In this document: positions 35,260-44,171 of the stretch, in pieces
Position numbering within the stretch: position 1 is the stretch's first letter
Layout of the letters: every line of letters begins with the position of its first letter
Origin: Rathayibacter_A sp036510655
GTDB lineage: Bacteria; Actinomycetota; Actinomycetes; Actinomycetales; Microbacteriaceae
NCBI GenBank assembly: GCA_036510655.1
Contig: DATCDQ010000031.1
Location: 43,334-107,333, forward strand
DNA length: 64,000 nt
Reading direction: 5' to 3'
The notes under the pieces: model-generated
What the model saw: the letters and a program-made list of their open reading frames with translations, nothing else
Told to the model about the DNA's origin: nothing
Database searches by the model: none
Program-made: the position numbers and the translations under genes

Positions 35260-36633
35260 ATGGATCCAGTTTCCGGGCCAAGTGGGCAAACCCGGTCGCA
35301 ACCAACACCCGATTCGGAGAAGGCAGCTGAAGGCGTCGGCAAGAAGAAATCGCCGATCGTTCGATTCTTTGGAGTGCTTGGGCCCGGATTGGTCACGGGG
35401 GCCGCTGATGATGACCCATCCGGAATCGCAACCTACTCCCAAGCGGGCGCTACCTATTCCAACGGGTTGCTGTGGACGGTGCCGTTCACTCTGCCGCTGA
35501 TGATGGCGGTCCAGGAAATCTGCGACCGCACAGCGCTGGCGACAGGAGACAGTCTCGGGCGGCTGATTCGCCGCAAGTTCGGCCACCGGTTGCGGATTAC
35601 GATCGGAATCCTTCTCGTTGCCTTGATCGGCGCGAATTGCCTGAATCTCGCAGCAGACCTGATGGCTATCGGTTCAGGCATGAACCTCCTGCACGCCGGA
35701 CCCGCACCCCTGTGGGCCGCCATCGCCGGGATCGCAATCGCTGTCGCACTGGCCGCGGGTTCGTTTGAGCGCATTGCCAAGGTCTTCAAATGGCTCTGCC
35801 TCGTTCTCCTCGTCTATGTTGGCGTGCTGTTCGCGGCGAACGTCAATTGGGGTGACGTTGTGCGCGGCCTGCTGCTGCTCCAGTTCCAGTTCTCGCCGGC
35901 CTACCTCGGCCTCGTCGTCGCTGTGCTCGGCACCACGATCTCCCCCTACATGTTCTTTTGGCAGAGCGCCCAGCGCATCGAAGAATTGCGCGCAGAAGAG
36001 CTGGGCGGCGATGCCGCCCCCGCTCTCAAACATCGAACGCGTGCCGCCGCCAAACGCAAGTTACTCAACGGCAGGATTGACGTATTCACCGGCATGATCT
36101 TCTCCGTGCTGATCATGTTCGCGATTATGGCCGCCACCGCCGCAACGCTCGGTGGGCATGGCAAGACTGTCAGCAGTGCCGCGGACGCGGCTAAAGCCTT
36201 GGAGCCGTTAGCGGGCAGCGCTGCGACCATCCTTTTCGCGGCCGGGCTCATCGGCTCGGGGGTTCTGGCCGTTCCCGTCTTGGCCGCATCCGGCGCGGCC
36301 GGACTCGCCGGCCTGTTGAACAAAGAGTGGGGACTCGACCGCAGCCCGCGCAAAGCGCCCGCCTTCTACCTACTGCTCGCAGTCGGCATCGTCGGCGGAA
36401 CCATCCTCAGCGTGGTCAGCACCGACCCCATCGGCCTTCTCGTACTCAGCGCCATCGTCAACGGAATCGCGGCGGGGCCATTCCTGATCGTCATGATGCT
36501 CATCTCGCGCGACCGCACACTCATGGGTATACATCGCAACGGCAAACTCGCCGCCACACTGGGCTGGGCCACCACAGGAATCATGTGCCTGGCGGGCCTC
36601 TACGGAATCTGGTTCACGATCACCGGGCACTAG
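35260..36633 (+). CDS. NRAMP-family divalent metal transporter (NRMT-like)
   Basis: 457 residues with about eleven membrane helices. The helix 1 signature is GAADDDPSGIATYSQAGATY, where classical manganese/iron NRAMPs have DPGN; the DPSG form belongs to the magnesium/other-metal branch. Helix 6 reads VLGTTISPYMFFWQSAQ rather than the MPH-type motif. ATG 35260 with AGGGG six bases before is preferred over 35233, which lies in a tandem duplication. Metal specificity is not readable. Confidence 0.88.
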   Translation: MDPVSGPSGQTRSQPTPDSEKAAEGVGKKKSPIVRFFGVLGPGLVTGAADDDPSGIATYSQAGATYSNGLLWTVPFTLPLMMAVQEICDRTALATGDSLGRLIRRKFGHRLRITIGILLVALIGANCLNLAADLMAIGSGMNLLHAGPAPLWAAIAGIAIAVALAAGSFERIAKVFKWLCLVLLVYVGVLFAANVNWGDVVRGLLLLQFQFSPAYLGLVVAVLGTTISPYMFFWQSAQRIEELRAEELGGDAAPALKHRTRAAAKRKLLNGRIDVFTGMIFSVLIMFAIMAATAATLGGHGKTVSSAADAAKALEPLAGSAATILFAAGLIGSGVLAVPVLAASGAAGLAGLLNKEWGLDRSPRKAPAFYLLLAVGIVGGTILSVVSTDPIGLLVLSAIVNGIAAGPFLIVMMLISRDRTLMGIHRNGKLAATLGWATTGIMCLAGLYGIWFTITGH

Positions 36634-36677
36634 TCTCGATATCCGCGTCTTGCGTGCTCGGGGACCGGATGTGTTGC

Positions 36678-36893
36678 CTACGTTTCGGGCTTTCCTTCTG
36701 CCTTGGTCTTTGCGAACTCTTCAAGGTCGGCTTGTTCGAGATTCTCCAGATGGGTAAGCGACGGGTGAGGACCTATCTCGGTTTCACCCTGCTCTGTCAT
36801 ATCTCCCACTGGAGTATCCGTATCAGGACCTTCCGGCGGCTCGGCCGGGGAGGGTTTTCCCGGAGTTGGTGGGGTGGGTGTTTCCTCGGTCAT
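36678..36893 (-). CDS. Small Pro/Glu-rich protein
   Basis: 71 residues from ATG 36893, which has a perfect GGAGG six bases upstream. The N-terminal half is Pro/Thr/Glu-rich (EETPTPPTPGKPSPAEPPEG) and the C-terminal half acidic with one helix (HLENLEQADLEEFAKTKAEG). Probably disordered; function unknown. Confidence 0.72.
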   Translation of the reverse strand: MTEETPTPPTPGKPSPAEPPEGPDTDTPVGDMTEQGETEIGPHPSLTHLENLEQADLEEFAKTKAEGKPET

Positions 36894-37019
36894 GATAGAC
36901 CTCCGCATACCGTTCAGCGAACGTTTCGCTGCGGCTGACGTTAGTCCGGGTACCGGCATCCGTCTAGTACCGGAGCCACTCAACGGGTCCATCGATGTCC
37001 CCCCGCTACGGGCACTGCG

Positions 37020-37160
37020 TTAGATCGACTGTCGATAGCCGAAGAATTCGTGGTCGTTGTTATACCCACCAAGACCGCCGCCGATTTCGGTGAAGTCCTC
37101 GACGAACTCGATTCCCTTAATCCATTTGACCAGTTTGAAGCCCAACTGTGTGTCGTTGCG
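37020..37160 (-). pseudogene. Molybdopterin oxidoreductase, C-terminal remnant
   Basis: The frame ending at TAA 37020 reads TQLGFKLVKWIKGIEFVEDF then TEIGGGLGGYNNDHEFFGYR. The C-terminus of the intact cytochrome b561-Mo fusion (18863-20353) reads TQLGFKMVKWIQGIEFVSDI. This is the tail of a second such protein, cut off at about 37160. Confidence 0.8.
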
Positions 37161-37428
37161 CAATCGTGCCGAGTGCCTGGTCCAAGTCACCGCGAGGTGC
37201 GTCTGGGAAGCTCAGCGCATCTTCGTCGGCCACGTGCTCTGCATAGATCCGCGGCCAAAACAGTGAGGCAAGCACACGACTACCGATGATTAGCGCGGGG
37301 TGACTCCAGTATGCGCGATCGGCAGGGGAAAGCAACGAGTCGCCGGATTCTCGCGGAACGTGGTCCGAAGGCATAGGACCACGCTGTAGTCGTTCCGCGC
37401 GGCATGCGTCCGAATATCGATTCAACGA
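37161..37428 (-). other. Remnant-bearing region, unidentified
   Basis: A minus-strand frame 37117-37425 contains HPALIIGSRVLASLFWPRIY and AEHVADEDALSFPDAPRGDL, which looks like part of a real protein, but it runs out of frame into the molybdopterin remnant. I cannot assign a family. Confidence 0.4.
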
Positions 37429-38298
37429 TCACGACGACGTTCGCTGATGGTCTCCGGGATGCACGATGATCGTCGGACCAGTGATGTTGATCAGGACGTC
37501 GTGGCTCACCGAACCCACCATCATCTGTTCCGGGTCTTCTCGGCGGGAACTCCCGATCACCAGGAGTGCGGCGGCTGCCGACGCGTCAACCAATGCTTCC
37601 GCTGCGGGGCGTTGGACGCTGCGGGTCTTGACCACAGCGGCAGGGGCGACCGCACGCACGAGAGCGGCAGCGGCAGCCAAGACCATCGTGGTACTCGCCT
37701 CGATGTGCTGGGTTAGCTCGCGCCGCGCCGAATCGTCTCTCCCCGGGAAGTTCGGCACGGCGTAGGCACGGAGGAGCGTGAGGGTTTCCCCCGCACGTTC
37801 GGCTTCCACGGCGGCGAATCGGATGGCCAGCCGGCCGGCAACAGAATCATCCACAGCCACGACGACCCCTCGTCCATCACGTTGCGAGGTCTGAGGAATG
37901 ATGGCCACTGGGGTGTGGGCTGCGGCGGCCAGCAGTAGGCTCCGTGAGCCGAAGACCTTGCCGTTGACGAACCCCGTCTTGTGTGTTCCGACGGCGACCA
38001 GGTCCACGCTGTCCGACGTTGTGACAAGTTCCTTCATCAGGCTGCCGTGGAGTAACCGAGTATGCCTCACGACCTCGGGTGCAAGGGAGCGCGCGTATTC
38101 AGATTCGCCTTCCAGAACGCGCTGTGCGTCGTCGCGAAGGTCATCGAGCATCCGCGCCCCAATGGTCGCCCATTCGTCGTCGACGACGTAGGTCAGGATC
38201 ACCTCGGCTCCGATTGCGGCCGCCCGTTTCATACTCCAACGCAGCGCTGCCCGGCTGGCCTCTGTTCCGGCGACACCCACCAAAATAGTGCTAGTCAT
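37429..38298 (-). CDS. Tandem universal stress protein
   Basis: 289 residues comprising two USP domains. The first has TILVGVAGTEASRAALRWSM and VDLVAVGTHKTGFVNGKVFG; the second VVVAVDDSVAGRLAIRFAAV and ALLVIGSSRREDPEQMMVGS. The GxxG-S/T nucleotide loops are recognisable. Two-domain USPs are typical of actinobacteria and help in dormancy and hypoxia. The ATG at 38298 has AGAGGAAG upstream. Confidence 0.92.
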   Translation of the reverse strand: MTSTILVGVAGTEASRAALRWSMKRAAAIGAEVILTYVVDDEWATIGARMLDDLRDDAQRVLEGESEYARSLAPEVVRHTRLLHGSLMKELVTTSDSVDLVAVGTHKTGFVNGKVFGSRSLLLAAAAHTPVAIIPQTSQRDGRGVVVAVDDSVAGRLAIRFAAVEAERAGETLTLLRAYAVPNFPGRDDSARRELTQHIEASTTMVLAAAAALVRAVAPAAVVKTRSVQRPAAEALVDASAAAALLVIGSSRREDPEQMMVGSVSHDVLINITGPTIIVHPGDHQRTSS

Positions 38299-38416
38299 CG
38301 TATTCTCGCTTCCTCTGATCTCGCATCGTGAGCAGCGACATTCTCCGCGCAACGCAACGCCTGTATCCATATTGATTGCCTTGCCGACACATCATTAGAG
38401 TCGAAAGCCCCTGAGT

Positions 38417-38839
38417 TCAAACCCATTCTGGTTCGGGCCCACGTTCGAACCGTCGCCCGGTAAGACTCTGCGGTGTGATGCGAACATAGACGCTTTTCAG
38501 TGTGGGGATCCACGAATTCAGTGGCAGTTTCTCTGCGTCGTCGACTTCGGACTGCCGATCGAGTGCGCGCGCCGTTCCCTTCGCGATGACACTCCACGCG
38601 ATCAGCTCTGTGTATGCGTCCACTTCGAATGTGACGTTCTCATTGATGGTCAATTCAACGAGCTTGTCGCCTGGCGCCGTGCGGAAGAGGATGCTCGAGC
38701 CGTCGGCATAGTAGTTGACCGGGAAAATGTCGACCATTCCGCCCGCGCTCGTTGCAACGCGTCCCAGTGTCTGCGTACGCAGCAGTTTCCAGCATTCCTC
38801 GTCAGAAAGTCGCTTGACGGGTCCTTCACCTCGACGCAT
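38417..38839 (-). CDS. Pyridoxamine 5'-phosphate oxidase family (FMN/F420-binding) protein
   Basis: 140 residues. The LSDEECWKLLRTQTLGRVAT opening, FPVNYYADGSSILFRTAPG and VTFEVDAYTELIAWSVIAKG match the split-barrel PNPOx-like family found in actinobacterial dormancy regions. GAGGAGG lies six bases before ATG 38839. Cofactor (FMN or F420) not certain. Confidence 0.9.
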   Translation of the reverse strand: MRRGEGPVKRLSDEECWKLLRTQTLGRVATSAGGMVDIFPVNYYADGSSILFRTAPGDKLVELTINENVTFEVDAYTELIAWSVIAKGTARALDRQSEVDDAEKLPLNSWIPTLKSVYVRITPQSLTGRRFERGPEPEWV

Positions 38840-38972
38840 TGCGGACCTCCTCACATCGGACTGTTTGGACAGACACTACGGCGACGACGCCGGCACGCAT
38901 AGAGGCGGAAGTCCTATGCGGATCGCATCGACACGCCGCCACCGGTCAGGCGGGACTTTCGCCCCGACCAGC

Positions 38973-39120
38973 GCAAGCAAGGATGCACTCATGCTCGTGG
39001 TCGGCAGCCGCGGCCACGGTGGCTTCCCCGGGATGCTCCTGGGCTCGGTCAGCTCCGCGTGCGCCGAACACGCGCACTGCCCGGTGCTCGTGTACCACCT
39101 GCGTCACACCGACACCGACA
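38973..39120 (+). pseudogene. Universal stress protein, C-terminal remnant
   Basis: The forward frame reads SKDALMLVVGSRGHGGFPGM, then LLGSVSSACAEHAHCPVLVY, the conserved end of a USP domain. Upstream lacks the rest of the domain and the frame then runs through the opposite-strand acyl-CoA dehydrogenase gene, so it is a fragment. Confidence 0.8.
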
Positions 39121-39179
39121 CAACGGACCCGCTGGACGCCGGGCGGGAGCGAATCGCGCTCACACCGATAGCCAACCCG

Positions 39180-40364
39180 TCAGGCAACCGTAGGATCGTC
39201 GAGCAACGCGGCCGCGTACATCGGTCGGGCGGCGTCGGCACTCGGCGGATGGAACAGGCCGGCCGTGGCGTCCCGGAACAGGCGGCTCAGTTCGGTGCCG
39301 TTGTTGAATCCGCTCCCACTTGCGCACATCAGCGCGGTCTCGGTCGCGCGCCGGGCCACGTTCGACGCGTTGAGGCGGGCGCTGATCAGACGCAGCGGCC
39401 AGCCTGCGCCGTGATCGACGAGGTCGTCGAAGTCGCGGCTATAGGCATCCAACTGTGCGGGCACCGCCATGTACTCCATGAGCGCGTCGGCCAGGCGCGC
39501 GCGGAACTCCGGCACCTCGGCGTAGGTCGTGGCGCTCTTGGCCGACCTCCGGCTTTTCAGCCCTGCGGCACCCAAATCCAGCGCACGACGTGCAACGCCC
39601 GCGTACACCGATCCGATCAGCAGCTGAAAGTTGCTGGTGATCGCGAACGTCAAAAGGTCGGGGTATCGCCCGGTCGGAATTCTGCGAGCGACCTTCTCCG
39701 GCCGCATCCGCACGTTCTTCAGGATCGTCGTACGGCTCTGCGACGCGCGCATCCCGAGCACATCCCACTCGTCCGACACGCCGATGCCCTCCGCGCTCCG
39801 CTCGAGGAACCCGTAGACGAGCCTCGGGTTGTCGGCGTCCGTGCTGTCCAGCCCGTGGGTGATCAGGCGCGTCCATACCGGCGACAGTGAGGTGAAGATC
39901 TTCACCCCGGTCAGCAGGTAGCCGCCGTCCTTCTGCGGCTCGGCGAGCGTGTTCGACCCCTGCAGCACCCAATCGTTGGCCGGCTCGCTTACCCCGAACG
40001 CGAAGACCTCCCCGGCCATCGCCTCATCGAACACGTACGTCAGCGACCGGTCGCCGCGCTCGAACATCGCACGAACAACCCCGACGCACATCAGGTGCAT
40101 GTTCATGGCCAGGGCCGTCGCGGGTGCGGCCGTGGCCAGGCGCTGCTGCAGCCGGGAGACTTCATTGAGGCTCAGACCCGCGCCACCGAACTGCGCCGGC
40201 ACGAATACTGTGAGATAGCCCTGCGCTATCAGCTCGGCGAGGTCCTCATCGAAGAACCGGTTCTCCCGATCGTAGATGTCGGCACGCCCGCGGAAACGTG
40301 CCAACAGGTCGTCGGGCAGGTACGTCGCGGCCAACTCTGCGTGTCGGGTTTCTCGGTCTGACAT
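39180..40364 (-). CDS. Acyl-CoA dehydrogenase family protein
   Basis: 394 residues. FVPAQFGGAGLSLNEVSRLQ, VFAFGVSEPANDWVL, GGYLLTGVKIFTSLSPVWTR and GIGVSDEWDVLGMRASQSRT show the three-domain flavoprotein fold. A C-terminal active-site Glu is not evident at the usual spot, so it may act as a hydroxylase or other flavin enzyme. GGAG lies six bases before ATG 40364. It is the third gene of an operon with a ketosynthase and an AMP-ligase. Confidence 0.9.
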   Translation of the reverse strand: MSDRETRHAELAATYLPDDLLARFRGRADIYDRENRFFDEDLAELIAQGYLTVFVPAQFGGAGLSLNEVSRLQQRLATAAPATALAMNMHLMCVGVVRAMFERGDRSLTYVFDEAMAGEVFAFGVSEPANDWVLQGSNTLAEPQKDGGYLLTGVKIFTSLSPVWTRLITHGLDSTDADNPRLVYGFLERSAEGIGVSDEWDVLGMRASQSRTTILKNVRMRPEKVARRIPTGRYPDLLTFAITSNFQLLIGSVYAGVARRALDLGAAGLKSRRSAKSATTYAEVPEFRARLADALMEYMAVPAQLDAYSRDFDDLVDHGAGWPLRLISARLNASNVARRATETALMCASGSGFNNGTELSRLFRDATAGLFHPPSADAARPMYAAALLDDPTVA

Positions 40365-40416
40365 ATCTACTCCTTCGCGATCCACTGGCGTGATCCATCG
40401 GCGTCATCCAGTGGTG

Positions 40417-41676
40417 TCATGCGCCGGCGCGTCTGATCAGCACCGCGCCATTGTGCCCGCCGAACCCGAACGAATTCGACAGCACCGTGTCGACACGCTG
40501 TCGCCGGGCCTCGCCCGCAACGATATCCCAGCCCACGAACTCGGGATCGTCGAGGTTGCGCGTGGGCGGCAACAGACCGTCACGCAGCGACTGCACGGCG
40601 ATGATCGCCTCCACGACCCCGGATGCGCCGAGCAGATGTCCTGTGCTGGACTTGGTCGCGCTGATCGGGATGCTGCGAGCTCGGTCGCCGAGCGCGGCAT
40701 CCAGCGCATGCAGTTCGGCGGCGTCGCCTGCCGGTGTCCCGGTGCCGTGCGCGTTGATATGGTCGACGGCATCCGGCGTGACGCCCGCGTCGGCAAGGCA
40801 ATCACGCAAAGCCTGCGCCGCTCCGCGACCGTGCGGATGCGGCGCGGTCGGGTGATATGCATCGCTGGCGGCCCCGAAACCGGCCAGCAGTGCCAGCGCG
40901 AGCGCCCCGCGAGTGCGCACACTCTCCTCGGACTCGAGCAGAATGGCGGCGGCGCCGGCCGCCATCACGAAGCCGGAGCGTGCCCGATCGAATGGCCGGG
41001 ATGCGGCTGCCGGATCATGCTCATACCCAGATGCCAGGGCATGCATATTCGCGTTCGATGCGAGATTCACCGGGTTCAGGCAGTCCTCGACACCGACGAC
41101 GAGCACCGCATCGGCGTAGCCGTGGCGGATGCGACGCAGCGCCTCCCCGAGACCGATCGCGCCACTTGCGCACGTCGCCGACACGCCCTGTGCCGGGCCG
41201 AACGCCTGATAGCGCTGGCTGAGTACGGCCGCCGCTGCGTCGGGTGCACCGTAAATTGCGAGGGTCAGCGGCACTGCCCGGGGGCCGCGTTCATCGAGGG
41301 CGCGAGTGGCCTGCTGCATGGCGTCGACCGGTCCGGAGCCTGTAGCGGCGATCACCGCGAACCGGTGTGGGTTCCACGGCAGCTCGCCGGCGCCGGGCGT
41401 CCAGCCGGCCTGTGCCATCGCCTGGTCTGCGGCCGCGACGGCCCAGTGCTGGCTGCGGCTCAGCCGACGGGCAAGGCTCGGTGCGAGCACACTGGATGCC
41501 TCGAACCCCTGCACCTGTCCGCCGATACGCACGGCCAGGTCGGCGAATTCGGAATCGTTAAGCGTCGTGATGGCGCTGCGGCCATTGCGGACGGCATCCC
41601 ACATCGTCGGCACATCCAGGCCGCTCGGGGTGATCGCCCCGAGTCCGCTGATGGCCACGCGGCGGCGGCCGGTCAT
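40417..41676 (-). CDS. Beta-ketoacyl synthase (KAS II/FabF-like)
   Basis: 419 residues with the Cys-His-His triad: Cys169 (VSATCASGAIG), His310 (HINAHGTGTPAGD) and His347 (SATKSSTGHLLGA, with Lys342). It condenses an acyl thioester with a malonyl-type extender. The start overlaps the stop of the AMP-ligase gene by four bases. No acyl carrier protein gene is visible nearby, so it may use the cell's ACP or CoA thioesters. Confidence 0.94.
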   Translation of the reverse strand: MTGRRRVAISGLGAITPSGLDVPTMWDAVRNGRSAITTLNDSEFADLAVRIGGQVQGFEASSVLAPSLARRLSRSQHWAVAAADQAMAQAGWTPGAGELPWNPHRFAVIAATGSGPVDAMQQATRALDERGPRAVPLTLAIYGAPDAAAAVLSQRYQAFGPAQGVSATCASGAIGLGEALRRIRHGYADAVLVVGVEDCLNPVNLASNANMHALASGYEHDPAAASRPFDRARSGFVMAAGAAAILLESEESVRTRGALALALLAGFGAASDAYHPTAPHPHGRGAAQALRDCLADAGVTPDAVDHINAHGTGTPAGDAAELHALDAALGDRARSIPISATKSSTGHLLGASGVVEAIIAVQSLRDGLLPPTRNLDDPEFVGWDIVAGEARRQRVDTVLSNSFGFGGHNGAVLIRRAGA

Positions 41677-43181
41677 AGCCGCACCGCCTCTCCTCGCGCG
41701 ACGAGCTCGACGGTGGCGGCGCGGCGAATCTTTCCACCGACGGTGCGCGGCAGCCGCTGCACCCGATACCACCGCCGGGGTACGAACTGCGGAGCCAGCT
41801 TGCGCCGTGCCCGGGCGAGCAGCTGGGCCTTGTCCGGCGTCTCCCCCTCGATGACGAGTGCGACGATGCTGCCCAGCCGTTGGTGCGGGAGCGCAACCGC
41901 GCAGATCGCGCCGAGCTGCTGCATCCCCTCGAATGCGCGTTCCACCTCCGGTAACGCCACCTTGTGTCCGCCTGTGACGGCGATGTCCCCGGCGCGGCCG
42001 ATCAGAACCAACCCACCGTCGACGAGTCGGCCGTGGTCATTCACGCTCGCCCACCCGTCGGAGCGCTTGAGCACGGCATCAGTTGTACCGGCGATGTAAC
42101 CGTCAGAGCACGCAGCAGCACGGATCCACAGCGTGCCGGACTCGCCCTCGGGAAGTTCGGCGCCGTTCTCGTCACGGATACTCGCCGTGATGCCGTCATA
42201 GACGCTGATCCGGGTACCGTCACCGTCACGGCTGTCGCCGATAAACCCGATCTCAGCTGCACCGTAATAACTGATCAGCCGCACATCGGGCAACGCCTCG
42301 GCCAGACCCGCGCGAAGAACGGCGGGCAGGTTCGCGCCGCCTGTGACAACCAGGTCGAGCGTTGCGAATCGGGCCCGGTCACGACGGGCGGCATCCACCA
42401 GTGCCTGCACGACGGCAGGCACGGCAACGACACGGGTGATCTTCTCGTCGGGGATGCGCGCGGCCACTTCCAGCGGATCGAACACGTCCGCCAGGTGCGC
42501 GCTGCCACCGGAGGCGAGGCATTCGATCAGCGCGTAAAGAGTGAGGCTGTAGGACACCGGGCCCGGCGCGAGCGTTGCGACGCCGGGCCACGGTTCCAGA
42601 TGCGCGCTGGAGATCGCGAAGTTCTCGCGGTACTGGTGCCGCGTCTTCAGGAATGCCTTGGGGTTGCTCGTGGTGCCCGAGGAGAACAACAGGAGAAAGG
42701 GCTCGTCACCGTGGCGTACCGTCGGTACCGCTGCCGCCGTGGCAGATGCCTCGCGCTGCAGGAAGTCGGCGAGCGGGTGGATCGTACCGGTCCAGCCGCG
42801 CGCGGCGAGGGCATCCGCAAGGTCGGTGGCATCACTGATCACCACACCGATTCCGGCGGCGAGAATGATACCCACCCTGTGCTCCAGCGGCCACAGTGGG
42901 TCAATGGTCGCCGACACAGCGCGGAACCCGGCGAGCCCCGCAACAATGCGTGCGGTATGGAACGCTGAGTCGATGCTCACGGCCGTGATCGGGATGCCGC
43001 CGGTTTCAGCAGCGGGCACCGGCGGCGTGTCCTGACCCCGGTGCAACGCATCCACGGCGGCGAACATGCGCCGGGAATCCTCGACGAGTTGCACATACGT
43101 CAGCCGGCCTTCAGCCGCGACGATCGCCGGCTGGTGCGGATGCTGCTCGGCAACTTCCAGCACGGTCCGCGTGATCGGCAC
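41673..43181 (-). CDS. AMP-dependent acyl-CoA/ACP synthetase
   Basis: 502 residues of the adenylate-forming family: P-loop LLFSSGTTSNPKAFLKT, VVTGGANLPAVLRAGLAEAL, ISYYGAAEIGFIGD, the hinge DIAVTGGHKVALPEVE and the C-terminal GGKIRRAATVEL with its catalytic Lys. It activates a carboxylic acid as acyl-AMP for transfer to a thiol. It heads the leftward operon with the ketosynthase and acyl-CoA dehydrogenase. Confidence 0.93.
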   Translation of the reverse strand: MPITRTVLEVAEQHPHQPAIVAAEGRLTYVQLVEDSRRMFAAVDALHRGQDTPPVPAAETGGIPITAVSIDSAFHTARIVAGLAGFRAVSATIDPLWPLEHRVGIILAAGIGVVISDATDLADALAARGWTGTIHPLADFLQREASATAAAVPTVRHGDEPFLLLFSSGTTSNPKAFLKTRHQYRENFAISSAHLEPWPGVATLAPGPVSYSLTLYALIECLASGGSAHLADVFDPLEVAARIPDEKITRVVAVPAVVQALVDAARRDRARFATLDLVVTGGANLPAVLRAGLAEALPDVRLISYYGAAEIGFIGDSRDGDGTRISVYDGITASIRDENGAELPEGESGTLWIRAAACSDGYIAGTTDAVLKRSDGWASVNDHGRLVDGGLVLIGRAGDIAVTGGHKVALPEVERAFEGMQQLGAICAVALPHQRLGSIVALVIEGETPDKAQLLARARRKLAPQFVPRRWYRVQRLPRTVGGKIRRAATVELVARGEAVRL

Positions 43182-43326
43182 CCGCGACCTCCTTGCGCGA
43201 CCTCGCGGTAGATCGACGCGATCAGTCTAGTTCGTCCGCGTGTCGTCTCGTCCGTATGGCGTTTGTCTGCGAAGCGTGCTTCCTCTTCCAAGATGCGCCC
43301 GCTGTCCAGCGACGTAGGCGCCGTCG

Positions 43327-44076
43327 GTGACCTGCGCTCTCGCGTGCCACGTCGTCAAGATGCAGGCGACCACGATCTGCGGCACCGATCTGGACATCCT
43401 CAAAGGCGACACTCCCGAGGTCGAAACCGGGCGCATCCTCGGACACGAAGGCGTCGGGGTCATCACGGAGATCGGTGAAGGAGTCACACAACTCGCGGTC
43501 GGCGACCGCGTCATCCTGGCCTGTGTCAGCTCGTGCGGAACGTGCGAAAACTGCCACCACGGCCTCTACAGTCACTGCCTGAACCCGGAAGGCAAGGCAG
43601 GGATCGGCTGGATTCTCGGCTACATGATCGACGGCACCCAGGCCGAGTATGTGCGCATCCCGTTCGCGGGGAACTCCGTGTACAAAATCCCGGATGGCGT
43701 CACCGACTCGGAAGGAATCGTCCTGTCCGACATCCTTCCGACCGGATTCGAAATCGGCGTGCAGTACGGTCAGGTCAAGCCCGGCGACGTTGTTGCCGTC
43801 GTCGGCGCTGGCCCCGGCGGACACGTCGCCAACATCGGCGTCCACGGCAAGTCCGTCGAACTCGCCCTGAACGAGTTGTGGATCCACAACATCAACATCT
43901 CAATGGGACTCGTCAACACGAACACCCTGGCCATGCTGCTCAAGCTCGTCGCACAGCATCGGCTTCCGGCCGACAAGTTCGTCACCCACCAGTTCTCGTT
44001 CGACCAAATCATGGAGGCCTACGACGTGTTCGGAAACGCGGCCCAACATAACGCCCTCAAAGTACTCATCCACTAG
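43327..44076 (+). pseudogene. Zinc-dependent alcohol dehydrogenase with deleted NAD-binding core
   Basis: 249 codons, where relatives have about 345. It starts mid-domain (VVKMQATTICGTDLDILKGD), keeps the structural zinc cysteines (SSCGTCENCHHGLYSHC), then runs straight from VVAVVGAGP to GGHVANIGVHGKSVEL near 43815. Roughly 90 residues of the Rossmann fold between these motifs are missing in frame, and the first about 30 residues are also lost. It cannot bind NAD normally. Confidence 0.8.
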
Positions 44077-44171
44077 CAAACCGGCTCGAGTTTCACCTGC
44101 GGGACGCACCGCGGTGGTCCATTAGTGGTTTTTCGCCTGCGTCGCAGGATTGTCTGTTGTGTCGTTTGGGT

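Noticed and set aside
38715..39890. Forward open frame of 391 codons
   Set aside because: Beyond the short universal stress protein remnant it runs antisense to the acyl-CoA dehydrogenase gene and has shadow composition (His/Arg/Gly-rich).
40276..42099. Forward open frame of 607 codons
   Set aside because: It is exactly antisense to the ketosynthase and AMP-ligase genes, whose motifs are unmistakable.
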